DNA of 64,000 bases from Diplonema papillatum (Eukaryota; Euglenozoa; Diplonemea; Diplonemida; Diplonemidae): assembly GCA_030068145.1 (NCBI GenBank), contig JAPJBO010000019.1:496001-560000 (forward strand), read 5' to 3'. Both the position numbers and the translations under genes were made by a program. Positions 1 through 9,109 of the stretch are shown here, in pieces (the first letter of the stretch is position 1; each line of letters starts with the position of its first letter). The notes beneath the pieces are model-generated. The model had not been told where the DNA came from and did not search any database. It saw only the letters and a list, made by a program, of their open reading frames with translations.

Positions 1-149
1 AGAACGACTTGCACCTGTACGGAAAGACAAAGAAACTGAAGGGCGTGTGAACCGTGCGTTTCCTGTGCGGGCGCGAAGCGTGCTCTTCTGCATGCTGGGT
101 CACGTCTTTTCGAAACGAGATCTGCATCGACCTCGCAGCACGGGGCTCG

Positions 150-496
150 AGCGTCTGATGGTGGTAAGGAAGCTCATAGCAAACCGCCGATGCGCAGCTT
201 TCGTCTGACGGTCGCCACAACGAGTGCGGACGACTCGGGTTCGTTCCAGTAGTGGTTCACGCCGGAAGGATGGAGGATGACTATCAGTTCGCTGTCCGGA
301 CCGCTCTCACGGGCTCTCCATCCACCTCGCAGCATGGTGGTAGGGAAGCTCATAGCAAACCGCAGGTGCGCAGCTTTCGTCTGACGGTCGCCACAACGAG
401 TGCCGACGACTCGGGTTCGTTCCAGTAGTGGTTTACGCCGGAAGGATGGAGGATGACTATCAGTTCGCTGTCCGGACCGCTCTCACGGGCTCTCAG
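150..496. repeat. Tandem duplication, 176-bp period
   Basis: Two copies of a segment sharing the words GAAGCTCATAGC, GCAGCTTTCGTCTGACGG and GGAAGGATGGAGGATGAC lie head to tail. The first copy runs from about 165 and the second from 341, with only scattered differences. No open reading frame spans both copies. The sequence on either side (1-150 and 497-700) holds nothing I can recognise. Confidence 0.9.
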
Positions 497-1002
497 CATG
501 TCTCGCACGTTATTTCAACACCCGGTCAACAGAACGAGCCGCGCAGATAGTGTACTGGCGGTCCGCTGAAGACGGTAGACCGAGTCTTCTTGAAAACAGA
601 TGCCCTCCGACGTGAGTCCGGCGGCTCCCCGATCACAGAGGAAGCCCTCGGCGCGGGAGGAATGATGCTCGTCTACGCCTTCCCGCTTATGTAGAAGACA
701 AAGAAGTTGAAGGGCGTGTCAGTATCCGCACGACGTATCTTTTGTTCAGTGGGAGTTGAGGTTCTCCGTCAAGATGCTAGCCGCGGCCATAGGGCGGGCT
801 GTTGCCATCAGGAGGAGACCCCGCGACACGCCTGCCAGGAGGTTTCGCCCGTCAGTCAGAACGCCCCCGGCTGCGCCACCATCGGTGCAATCATCATCTT
901 TGAGAACAAACGCTAGCAACAGCAACGGTGTGTTGACGAAACAGGTAAAGTCGAGATAGCACTCAACTTCAAGTCGGCGCAAGCCCGCAAGGGCTTCTCG
1001 CT

Positions 1003-1115
1003 CTCACACCAACAACGCGGCCGTCGTGCTCGACGCCAGCGGCACGCTCTGCGCTGCATCACGAAGTCATCGTGAACTTGGATGCCGCCGACAACCGACT
1101 AATGCGGAATCCGTG
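1003..1115 (+). pseudogene. 3'-end fragment of the PPP phosphatase gene
   Basis: This stretch matches the last coding codons and early 3' flank of the phosphatase at 43216-45861: the words CACCAACAACGCGGCCGT, GGCACGCT and GCATCACGAAGTC, then GATGCCGCCG and GACTAATGCGGAATCCG. It carries indels that break the frame. The upstream part of the gene is missing, so it is a 5'-truncated copy. It also lacks the repeat insertion found in the 3' flank of the intact gene (45886-46043), so it preserves the pre-insertion state. Another inverted fragment lies at 17166-17222. Confidence 0.8.
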
Positions 1116-1261
1116 CCGGTCCTCGTCGACGAGATCGACGGATCTTTCGCCCCTATACCCAGCTTTGACTAGCGATTTGCACGTCAGCACCGCAACGGAC
1201 CTCCACCAGGGTTTCTCCCGGCTTCGTCCTTCCAGGCATAGTTCACTATCTTTCGGGTCCC

Positions 1262-1366
1262 AACAAGTGGTTTGGTAGATACAGCACTTGGGATCCCTTC
1301 GGTTCTTTGTCTGGCAGCATCGTAAAGAGCATTTTCTTCCAAGCTGGCGCTTGTGTAGAAAATTAT
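1262..1366 (+). repeat. Dispersed repeat, partner at 42148-42250
   Basis: The block contains ACAGCACTTGGGATCCCTTC and TTCTTTGTCTGGCAGCA, then TTCCAAGCTGGCGCTT. It recurs in inverse orientation near 42150-42250. The last part resembles one end of repeat X (see 52588-52815), so it may be a distant member of that family. Confidence 0.7.
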
Positions 1367-1369
1367 AGC

Positions 1370-2180
1370 ACGCAAAGCATCCTCCAAACGGGGAGCAACC
1401 CCCTGTTTTGAAGACCGTCCACGACAGTGGACGAGCCAAGGAGTGGTTCTACGCCGACTTTTCCTTCCTCAACGAAAGAAATCGTCGTGGATCGTCCAAA
1501 ACCGTTCGTGTCCCGGGGCCGCCTTCCCCTGCAAATCGCCCGCGCGCGGTTCTTCGATTCCCGCCCCGCCGCAAGGTGAGGGGCAGCAGCTGGATCCAGC
1601 CGGGTGAGGAAGGCGCCAGGCGAGCAGTGGCACACCCATTTCCATCTCGCGAGCCCAGAAAGCCCGCCGCGCGCAAGAACGCACACAATGCAGGAGCGAC
1701 TGTCCGGATGGAGGCACGACACTGATTGCACACAGGTGCAGTTTGCTCCGGGGCGTCCGTATGAGCGTGCGAGGTATCAGTAATCACCCGCGCATGCCGT
1801 GGCGGACAATAGTACCGTGCGGGTGACAGACAGTCCTTCCTGGTCTGTCTGTGATACACTCTCGGTCGTACGGCACACCCCCTCCGCCCCGTGTCGGAAG
1901 AATTCCAAGCCCAGGCGGTCTGGACTATCGTTTGCGCAAGTGGGGAGTCATTCGGCAGAAGAGTGTGGCGGTCAACACGCCCGCAGACCCAACGACCCCC
2001 CCCGGCCTGTGGTTTTCGATCGAGGGGTCCTAGGCTGAATAGATACCGACACTGCTGTATTGCGACCTTTCCCACACAGCATCCCTCGTGCAGTTTCCCC
2101 CGAAATCATGCTCCGCTGCGATTCGCGCGTTTCCCTCCGGCCGAAATCAAAAGGCCCCCCTCCTTCCAACCCGGCCCAGG
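1370..2180. other. Gene-less stretch
   Basis: Open frames here are short and overlap on both strands. None has a recognisable motif or a composition that differs between frames as coding DNA would. The only structured item seen is a possible relic of the 64-bp hairpin element at 1932-1968 (TTGCGCAAGTGGGGAGTCA followed by a weak inverted half). Confidence 0.5.
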
Positions 2181-2184
2181 GTGA

Positions 2185-2276
2185 TGTTATCAAACGTTTG
2201 CAAACGTACGTTTGACAAGATATCAAACGCAAACGTTTGACAAACGTGCAAACGCAACGTTTGTTTGTCGATGACC
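2185..2276. repeat. AAACGTTTG-rich palindromic tract
   Basis: The motif CAAACGTTTG and close variants occur many times on both strands, giving overlapping short palindromes. The same motif is embedded in each unit of the tandem array at 2722-3300, so this looks like a detached piece of that satellite. Confidence 0.7.
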
Positions 2277-2721
2277 CGGTCTGTACACGTAGTATAATAT
2301 GACCCTTGATAGTACTTGTCCACGTGGCTGCAGGCGGACACGATGAAAATGTGGAAGAACTGCTTCCTTCTGGCTCTCCTTAGACGTGCCCAGAGAGATA
2401 CTAGCGTCCAGCAAGTGTTCGCTCACACGCTGCGGTGCCTCGGGTCATGAAGACCCTGCCCTCGTCCTACAGCAGCGCTGATTGTTCTTCGCCGCTTTTT
2501 AGTACTAACAATTGCCCTTCAATGTATTGTGCAGGCTACAAAGACGTAGGCAGCGTGTTTTGGTGGTTGATCAGAATTCCTTACCTGAATATACACAGGG
2601 TAAATACAAGTGGGAAACCATCACCCGGCACGCACAAACAAAACTCCCTGATGACGCAAAAATGGACTTGTGCTCTAGAGGTAGAAATACGTCCGCACTT
2701 TCTTGAAACTGGGCATTCTTT

Positions 2722-3300
2722 GAGATGAGGCTGGCTTTTGGTGACTGTCTGAACCCATGTGCGGGTTATCATAAGCACGTTTGAATTCACGTTTGACACG
2801 ACTTTGCAAACGCAAACGTTTGTCAAACGTTCAAACGTTCAGCGTTTGTCATGATCACTGCCGGGTCCCCCGGGCTCCCCCCCGTCTCTCGTTTCGTGTT
2901 GTAGCTATCAAATAGGGCTTGCACACGAGATGAGGCTGACTTTGGTGACTGGGTTATCCATCAAGCACGTTTGAATTCACGTTTGACACGATTTTGCAAA
3001 TGCAAACGTTTGTCAAAACGTTCAGCGTTTGTCATGGTCACTGCCGGGTCCCCCGGGCTCCCCCCCGTCTCTCGTTTCGTGTTGTAGCTATCAAATAGGG
3101 CTTGCACACGAGATGAGGCTGACTATGGTGACTGTCTGAAGCCATATGCGGGTTATCCATCAAGCACGTTTGAATTCACGTTTGACACGATTTTGCAAAT
3201 GCAAACGTTTGTCAAAACGTTCAGCGTTTGCCCTGATCACGGCCGGGCCTCCCCCCGTCACTCGTCTCGTGTTGTAGCTATCAAATAGGGCCTGCACACG
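2722..3300. repeat. Three tandem satellite units of ~183-205 bp
   Basis: Units begin at about 2722, 2927 and 3110, each with GAGATGAGGCTG. Each then carries GCACGTTTGAATTCACG, an AAACGTTTG palindrome cluster, a GC-rich block (GGGTCCCCCGGGCTCCCCCC, reduced in the third unit) and TTGTAGCTATCAAATAGGG. Similarity between units is high. No coding potential is seen. Confidence 0.9.
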
Positions 3301-3342
3301 TGCGCACAAACAAAGCGAAGCGCTTCTTTGTTCCCTTCCCTC

Positions 3343-3487
3343 GCGTTCTCGTTGAGCATTCGCCATCAAACACGCAAGATGCTTGCATATCGCCGGTTGG
3401 TCAAGTGCGGCTTAGCGCTCTCGTTGAGCATTCGCCATCAAGCACCCAAGATGCTTGCAAATCGTCGGTTGGTCAAGTGCGGCTTAG
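3343..3487. repeat. Two tandem 72-bp units
   Basis: The word GTTGAGCATTCGCCATCAA starts at 3351 and again at 3423. It is followed each time by AAGATGCTTGCA and GGTTGGTCAAGTGCGGCTTAG. No gene is seen around it. Confidence 0.9.
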
Positions 3488-3807
3488 ATGTCTGAAATGA
3501 AAAATGCCGTCTAAAGAAGCAGCTGAAGCCGACACACCATGTGCGAAGTAGGCATCGAGGCTGTTTTTCTTCGCGGCTTTAGAAAGGCAGCCGCGGTTGG
3601 TTGGGCTATTGAGAGTCTGCGATGGGAATCTTCTCTCCTCGATCTCTCCCCGGCATCAACCGAACGAACCCCGTGGGGGGGGGGGGGGGGAGATAAGTAG
3701 CAGTTAGGGGTCAGAATTGTCGTCAACACCACGCTCTGCTCTGAACGAGAAAGCCACTCCACCCGTGGCGCACAATGTCACCACAGGTCTTCTTGCAGCT
3801 TTCGTAG

Positions 3808-3990
3808 CAAACTGGTTTGCCATCGTGCATTGACAAGCCGGCGGATGACTGCAACCCTGACGAAGGCGACGCGGACTGCATTGGGTGCTGTGTGCTGGAC
3901 GAGTGTCTGCTGACAAAGTGCAAAGACGGCTACGTTTGCGAATTGAACTGGTTTAGCTGCTGCATACTGGCATCCGATCTGACCTTTGCG
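3808..3990 (+). pseudogene. Cys-rich secreted-protein fragment
   Basis: An open frame with no upstream ATG encodes a Cys-dense peptide containing DDCNPDEGDADCIGCCV and then KCKDGYVCEL. The spacing resembles the DxCxPxxGxADCxGxCV / CxDGYxC signature of Cys-rich repeat modules in secreted proteins of fungi and some protists. A stop codon lies immediately upstream (3805-3807). No convincing splice acceptor or continuation was found, so it is either a lone exon or a relic. The opposite strand also has a Cys-containing frame, so coding status is uncertain. Confidence 0.35.
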
Positions 3991-4039
3991 ACAATCGTTG
4001 ATGCACGAAGAAAAAGTAAAAACACGGTTGTGATACGAA

Positions 4040-4125
4040 TCGTTTATTGTATTTTATTGTATTTTTATTGTACAGATTTTCGTATATTATTGTATACAAT
4101 ACTGTACAATACTGTACAATAATTG
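4040..4125. repeat. TACAATA-rich flank of the inverted-repeat unit
   Basis: AT-rich DNA made of variants of TATTGTA and TACAATA. The same type of sequence lies between the two units (6961-6998), to the right of the second (14750-14806) and alone at 15738-15815. It is either part of long terminal inverted repeats or a preferred target of the units. Confidence 0.6.
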
Positions 4126-4228
4126 AGCCAATTCACCTAGCCCCCCTGAAAGTGACTTTAGCTCGATTACGCGTCGATTACACTCGATTACACTCGATTA
4201 CGCTCGATTACGCTCGATTACACTCGAT

Positions 4229-4490
4229 CAACATTTGGGTGAATTGGGGGGGTACTGCAGTAATTGATTAAAGGCGTGACACTCAGCCAATCTTGATAGG
4301 CCGGTTCAACGGGCCCACTAACGCACCTTCTTCCGGGGCTAAAAAGGTGCTGATGACAGGATATCGAAATTGGAATAAAAACAAGAATATTAGTCTGAAA
4401 AAATGACCGCGACAGGCAGTGTAGCTGGAGACCAGGAAGCTCGGGCTGACTCACGGAAGCAGGTTGTCGAGTGCGTACGGGCTCGGGTAC
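4229..4490 (+). mobile_element. LINE 5' region, partial copy
   Basis: This aligns by eye along its whole length with 7270-7517, the start of the intact LINE. Shared words include GGTGAATTGGGGGGGTACTG, CACTCAGCCAATC, GGGGCTAAA, AAGCAGGTTGTCGAGTGC and GGGCTCGGGTACC. The start follows directly on a 10-bp TTACACTCGA array, as in the intact copy. The copy is interrupted at about 4490-4510. Confidence 0.7.
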
Positions 4491-4608
4491 CACTATCTCG
4501 CATTAGCTCGTCTTCTTGTTGCGTTAGTATAGTCCTTTGACAGAGGGAGCTGGTGCCTCTCATCTCACCTTTAAAACACGGCTGAGTCACGCATGCTCTT
4601 GACAGACG

Positions 4609-5319
4609 CTAGCGTCCGACATTTCGCACGCGCGTCGCAGTCGTTGGGTGGTATTGACAAGGGGTTTCATCGGACACTCGGATGAGCTTCGTTACTTCAC
4701 TGGAGGCCCGCTTGGCTGCCTTCGAGTTGCGTTTCCGCGTTGGTGTTGTTGCTTCGCTTTTGGACTCCTTCTTCGACTTCGCACGGTCCCAACGTCCTGG
4801 TCTGCCCTTGGTGCACGTCTTGCGCTCAGTCTGCGCAGTTCGTCTCTCCTGCTTGACTTCGTGATTCCATCGAGCCTGCTTGCGCTCCCATCCCGACGGG
4901 TAATGCGTCTGCGGTCGAAAACTGCCATTCAGTGTTGCAGCTTTGTGGAGCCCAGCCTGCGGTACGGCTCGCACCTTGTCGCCGGCCTACTTCGCCGTCT
5001 GCTCTCGTGCGGCGGCTTCGTAGGCGCGCATCACAGCTTCAAACGCCTGCTGGTTTGCTATTTGTGGTCTCTTGTTGAGTCCGGCCATGTTCCCGCCTCC
5101 GAGAGACGTCAGGACGTTGACTTGCATCTCAAGCGCCGGGTGAATCGGCGTCTGCACGATACTCGTCAGCCGTCGCATCGCGCTCTTCATCGCGTACGAT
5201 TTCGCGGTCGCCGAGTCCCGATACTCGGCTGTCGCTCGTCTCTGAACCTCATCCATCGCGTGATTCGATAGAGCATCGGCGTCTTCTTGTTGCGTCAGTG
5301 GGGAGTCATTTGCATGCAA
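4609..5319 (-). pseudogene. Unidentified reverse-strand frame with one internal stop
   Basis: A single reverse-strand frame of about 237 codons starts at an ATG inside the hairpin element (5319) and runs to 4609. It is broken by one in-frame TAG at 4987-4989. The first half is Ala/Gln-rich (for example ALSNHAMDEVQRRATAEYRD); the second half is strongly Lys/Arg-rich (KQERRTAQTERKTCTKGRPG), like a DNA- or RNA-binding tail. I recognise no family. The segment sits between direct repeats of GTCTTCTTGTTGCGT (4510 and 5281), which suggests that it came in as a block inside the LINE 5' region. Confidence 0.35.
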
Positions 5320-5342
5320 ATGAGTACCACACTATCTCGCAA
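5290..5342. mobile_element. 64-bp hairpin element, copy at 5290
   Basis: A near-complete palindrome: arm TTGCGTCAGTGGGGAGTCAT, centre ATTTGCATGCAAAT, then the inverse arm ending CTATCTCGCAA. Related copies lie at 26257-26301 and 40904-40967, with a doubtful relic at 1932-1968. It has no coding capacity and is described further in the findings. Confidence 0.75.
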
Positions 5343-5462
5343 TAGCTCGCATATATTAAATTTAGCGCAGTTAGTACTTGAGCCTTTAGGCATTCGGTGC
5401 GGGCCAGTTCCAGGCGATAGGGTGTTCGCCGAGCGCTCGGTAGGCACCTTGTCCTCGGTGAC

Positions 5463-5936
5463 ATGGAGTTTCTGCTCCGGCTTGGGGGTGGTGACTTCGT
5501 CATTGCCGGGGATGCAGGAGAGCTTCCGGGGAGCAAAGATATCCTCTGCCTGACGTTCTCGTACCTGGACACGATGGAGCAGAGATGGAGGATGCGGCTT
5601 GTGTTTGCAGCACTTGTGCGGCAGAAGGATCCAGCAACGACAACCAAGTATCTCCAGTACGTGCTGGATTACTTTCAGAAGCTGCAAGAGTCGCTCCTTG
5701 CCTTGGGGTTCGATCTCCCTGGCGATGCACTGCTCCCAAGGATGAAAAAGGTGGTTACAGACAGAGGCCTCTTCACGACGGCTAGTGAGTGTACGCCTGT
5801 GGGGCCGTTGACGAGGTCATCATGGAGCCCGTGCATCGCCTGCACCTTGCTGACAAAGCCGTCCAAAAATGTCTGGCTACCGACCTTCCTTTCAAGGAAG
5901 GTCGGTCGCCAGACAAGGACCTTTGCGATCACTTAG
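5463..5936 (+). other. Open frame of 157 codons, no known family
   Basis: The frame starts at ATG 5463 inside DNA that, at its two ends (5358-5460 and 5702-5725), resembles the intact LINE's 5' untranslated region. The translated product has a fairly normal composition in its middle part (QRWRMRLVFAALVRQ, TTTKYLQYVLDYFQKL). It may be a decayed coding segment captured in the element or a chance frame. No motif is recognised and no promoter is evident. Confidence 0.25.
5872..5914. repeat. Strong inverted repeat (hairpin)
   Basis: Arms of about 19 bases, TCTGGCTACCGACCTTCCTT and its near-perfect inverse, are separated by a few bases. The structure lies at the end of the 157-codon frame in the rearranged unit. 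Confidence 0.8.
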
Positions 5937-6197
5937 CGCTTCTTCATCATTCATCATCCCGTCTTGCTAGGCTGCTCACAGTCGCTCGAAGATCTTTCTG
6001 TCCCTTTTCGCCACCAACCCGCCTGCAGTCCCCGTGCTCGCTGCCATGATTTAGAACATCTTCATCTCGAGAGCTTCCGGTCTCATATGCACATCGCCCA
6101 TGGGCCAGTCAGGGGTCCACCAGTGGTCGAACCCAAAATACTAGTGTCAATCTCGATCACACTCTACAACGCTCTACTACACTCTACTACACTCTAT

Positions 6198-6262
6198 TAC
6201 GCAGATTATCGCCACAGATTCTTTGCATTCTAATCCAAACTATTACGCTCGATTACACTCGA
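6198..6262 (+). mobile_element. LINE 3' tail plus 10-bp array
   Basis: The words GCAGATTATCGCCACAGATT and TTGCATTCTAATCCAAAC are the conserved end of this LINE family (also at 6870-6910, 7196-7235 and 14667-14700). They are followed by TTACGCTCGA and TTACACTCGA copies and then, without a gap, by the next truncated LINE copy. Confidence 0.75.
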
Positions 6263-6264
6263 TT

Positions 6265-6910
6265 ACACTGACGCAGTGCGCCACGTGTAAGACGACAGCG
6301 GAGTGCTGTCGCAACCATCACCACCGATGCCTCGATCATGGCATGCCGACGTGCGACGGCTGTAAGAAACACGCCGACCTGAGGAGTAGGAGACCCGGGC
6401 ACTGCTGCAGGAAAGGGCACCACCGGGCGGCCGTGGCGAGAGGTGAAGAAACAACGGCGAAGAAGAGGAAGGCGGAGCCGGAGGGTCCCGCGCCAGCGCC
6501 GAGACAGGCGAAACGTGAGAACGTGGTGCTCGTTCTGCCGGAAGCAGAGGAAGACGAGCGAGAACCCGCAACATCAACGCCGACATCAGCAGCGAAGGTC
6601 GGGAAGACGGCGCCAACGCCAGCGAAGAAGCGGCAACCAGACTCCGCGGCGGAGCCGGTACCGAAAAGACGCAAAGGACGCGTCGATGCGCCACGACCAT
6701 CGCCCAGGCGCTGGGAAAAAGCAGAAATCGACGCGCAACCGATGAACCTCGACGAGCAATCGAAGAAGAAGCGAAGCACCAAACGCGCGCCTGAGCGCGA
6801 CGATCAAGACGAGCTAAAGAGGCGAAAGCATGACACATCACGTGCGATGAGATAACCGCGCCGTCGGCGATGCAGATTATCGCCACAGATTCTTTGCATT
6901 CTAATCCAAA
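6265..6910 (+). mobile_element. 5'-truncated LINE copy, 3' end
   Basis: About 640 bp match the last part of the intact LINE (14041-14700) at high identity. They begin abruptly in the coding region for the Cys/His cluster and end in the conserved 3' tail. The copy starts directly against a 10-bp array that follows an older 3' tail, so it inserted into the tail of another copy. Confidence 0.85.
6268..6855 (+). pseudogene. LINE ORF2 C-terminal remnant
   Basis: An open frame of 195 codons, with no initiator of its own, corresponds to the last part of ORF2 at 9110-14650. It contains a Cys/His cluster (QCATCKTTAECC, HHRCLDHGMPTC, CCRKGHH) followed by a Lys/Arg-rich tail (PVPKRRKGRVDAPRPSPRR, ELKRRKHDTSRAMR) and the stop at 6853. 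It remains open but is 5'-truncated, so it should not be functional. The tail resembles a nuclear-localisation segment. Confidence 0.8.
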
Positions 6911-7085
6911 CTATTACGCTCGATTACACTCGATCAGGGGGTAGGTGAATTGGCTCAATTATATAATACAATAATTTGCAATAATTTACAATAATTTTGA
7001 GCCAATTCACCTACCCCCCCTGAAAGCGACTTGAGCTCGATTACACTCGATTACGCGTCGATTGCACTCGATTACACTCGATTAC

Positions 7086-7245
7086 ACAAGAAGAAGCGAA
7101 GCACCAAACGCGCGCCTGAGCGCGACGATCAAGACGAGCTAAAGAGGCGAAAGCATGACACATCACGTGCGAAGAGATAACCGCGCCGTCGGCGATGCAG
7201 ATTATCGCCACAGATTCTTTGCATTCTAATCCAAACGATTACACT
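7086..7245 (+). mobile_element. Very short 5'-truncated LINE 3' end
   Basis: About 155 bp are nearly identical to the last coding codons and 3' tail of the intact copy (AAGAAGCGAAGCACCAAACG through CATTCTAATCCAAAC). It begins inside a 10-bp array at its left and is followed by another array, again placing a truncated insertion in a TTACACTCGA tract. Confidence 0.8.
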
Positions 7246-7729
7246 CGATTACGATCGATTACAATCGATCAGCTTTTGGTGAATTGGGGGGGTACTGTAA
7301 CAATTGATTAAACACACAGCACTCAGCCAATCCTGATTAGCCGATGCAACGTGTCTATTATCGAGCCTTCTTCTGGGGCTAAAGATGCTGATAGCACGAT
7401 CATCGAATATCGAACAAAAAGAAGCATATTCGTCTGAAAAAAGGTTGTAGCCAGGCAGTGCAGCAGGGGACGAGGAAGTTCGGACTGACTTGTGGAAGCA
7501 GGTTGTCGAGTGCATAGGGGCTCGGGTACCCGTTTTCCCGTATTAGCAACCTTTGCAATTTAGCGCAGCTACCTTTTGGCATTCCCTGAGGGGCAGTTCC
7601 AGGCGATAGGGCAAGCGCTTGGCAGACACCCTGTCCTCGAAGATGTCAAGTTTCTGTTTGTGGGTTCGATCTCCCTGGCGACAACAAGGCGGTTGAAAAC
7701 GGAGGCTAATCTCACCTTTAGGCACTGCA

Positions 7730-9094
7730 ATGTCACGCATGCCATTGTCAGACGCTACCGTCTGGCATTGCGCAATTCGTGCCATAGTAGTCTGCAGGGT
7801 CGACGGCGCGGAGAAGGTGCTGCCAGCTTTCGTGACGAGGTCTCCGGAGGGAGACGTGGTGTACGCCCCCGCGGATGTGAAGGAAGTCGACCGCCCGCCG
7901 ACGTCGACGGTGCTGATTTGCGCCGAGATGGATGCACGCTGGTGCGGAGCGGAGACGCTGGCGGCCCTGCAGGAGCCATCGGGGGGGCGGGTGCTGAAGG
8001 CGGAGTGCAAGCGGCTCGCGGGAGAGGCAGAGGTGATGCTGAGCCCGCACAGCATGTTTAATGTGCGGCGGGTACACCGGGTGTACCAGCTGATGATACG
8101 GGTCGAAGATGAGCAGGTCGAGAAACTGCTGAAGGTCTCGGGCAGAAGAGGGCTCTTCCTGCGCATACCGCGGTGGAGGGAGGGGTCGGAGACCAACGAG
8201 GTGGTATGGCTAGCTGACCCGGAGGCGTCGCTGAAGAGCGCCCTCGTGTTCGCACAAAGGAATGGCTGCCTAGGCCTTGCTCGTAGTCGCGCGCGGCTGG
8301 GGGTGAGAGTCGAAGGTGGCAAGTCCGAGCAGGTGCGGGAATCGCTGGGCGAGGCGGCGGCGAAGCAGGGACCGCCCGCGTTGCATTACTTGGTGAGGGG
8401 GGCGCAGGCGCGCGATGCCGCTTCGGATCTGGAGGCGACGATGAAGGCGGCGGGCTGGGCATGTCGCCAGGTCGCGGCCTACTGGAGCAAGACGCATGGG
8501 GACACGCGCGTCGTCACCAGCGAAGAGCCGCCCCCGCATCGACTGATACGCACGGGAGCAAGTCTTATGAAGGTCGATGACGAGACCGAGGAAGACCGGA
8601 CCGGGCGGCGGCAAAAATCGCAGGTATGGGATGCGAGGGCGGAGAGGACGCCGAAGGTCCGAACATACCTCGAGGCGATGCGACGGCAGGAAGAGGGGAA
8701 GACGGGCACGTCCGAGCATCCGAAGAGCGCGGGCGAGAAGGAAGGCGTGGTCAAGCAGCTCCGGGCGGAGAACGCGGAGCTACGCGCGAGAAACGACGCT
8801 CTGAGGGGTGACATCGCGGCGCTCAGTGCCCAGATGGAGAAGCTGACGGAGATGGTGGCAACTATGAGGCCGAAAACACCCCCGACTATGCCGGTGGACC
8901 GAACCCAAGCGAGCAAGAAGAAGGCGCCGAAGACTCCCGTCGCCACACCGACGAAGCAGAAAACGGGACAGGCCAGCGCTCCTTCCGAAGACGCGCAGAT
9001 GTCGCAGGCGAAGCGTCTGTTAAGCACGCCGGGGAAGTCACCCTCGGCAAAGGCGAAGAAGGCACACCAACCAGCAGCGGCGAAGCGTTCGTGA
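7730..9094 (+). CDS. LINE ORF1 protein (454 aa)
   Basis: This is the upstream frame of the intact LINE, presumably the nucleic-acid-binding protein that packages the element RNA. The ATG at 7730 is the first in frame, and the stop lies 15 bases before the ORF2 ATG. No CCHC zinc knuckle is visible. The N-terminal two-thirds is compact and contains a possible RRM-like or other globular region that I cannot name. At about residues 338-382 there is a heptad-like coiled-coil stretch (VKQLRAENAELRARNDALR). The last 70 residues are Lys/Pro/Ala-rich (SKKKAPKTPVATPTKQK), a likely basic RNA-binding or nuclear-import tail. Assignment as ORF1 rests on position, the coiled coil and the basic tail rather than on a recognised domain. 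Confidence 0.75.
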   Translation: MSRMPLSDATVWHCAIRAIVVCRVDGAEKVLPAFVTRSPEGDVVYAPADVKEVDRPPTSTVLICAEMDARWCGAETLAALQEPSGGRVLKAECKRLAGEAEVMLSPHSMFNVRRVHRVYQLMIRVEDEQVEKLLKVSGRRGLFLRIPRWREGSETNEVVWLADPEASLKSALVFAQRNGCLGLARSRARLGVRVEGGKSEQVRESLGEAAAKQGPPALHYLVRGAQARDAASDLEATMKAAGWACRQVAAYWSKTHGDTRVVTSEEPPPHRLIRTGASLMKVDDETEEDRTGRRQKSQVWDARAERTPKVRTYLEAMRRQEEGKTGTSEHPKSAGEKEGVVKQLRAENAELRARNDALRGDIAALSAQMEKLTEMVATMRPKTPPTMPVDRTQASKKKAPKTPVATPTKQKTGQASAPSEDAQMSQAKRLLSTPGKSPSAKAKKAHQPAAAKRS

Positions 9095-9109
9095 CTGGGG
9101 AACGACGGG

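Larger units (their letters stand above)
4122..6962. mobile_element. Inverted-repeat-bounded unit 1 with rearranged LINE
   Basis: The left end reads TTGAGCCAATTCACCTAG and the right end (6938-6962) is its inverse, AGGTGAATTGGCTCAA, next to runs of C or G. Just inside the left end lie direct copies of the 10-bp motif TTACACTCGA and variants (4160-4230). The interior holds, in order: a LINE 5' region (4229-4490), an insertion with a reverse-strand reading frame (4510-5349), more LINE 5'-like sequence (5350-5730), unassigned sequence, a LINE 3' tail (6200-6240), a 10-bp array, and a 5'-truncated LINE 3' region (6265-6890). It is a mosaic and encodes no complete LINE protein. Confidence 0.65.

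Noticed and set aside
7640..7690. tRNA B-box-like GGTTCGATCTCCC in the LINE 5' region (also near 5705)
   Set aside because: No A box, acceptor stem or anticodon arm could be folded around it.
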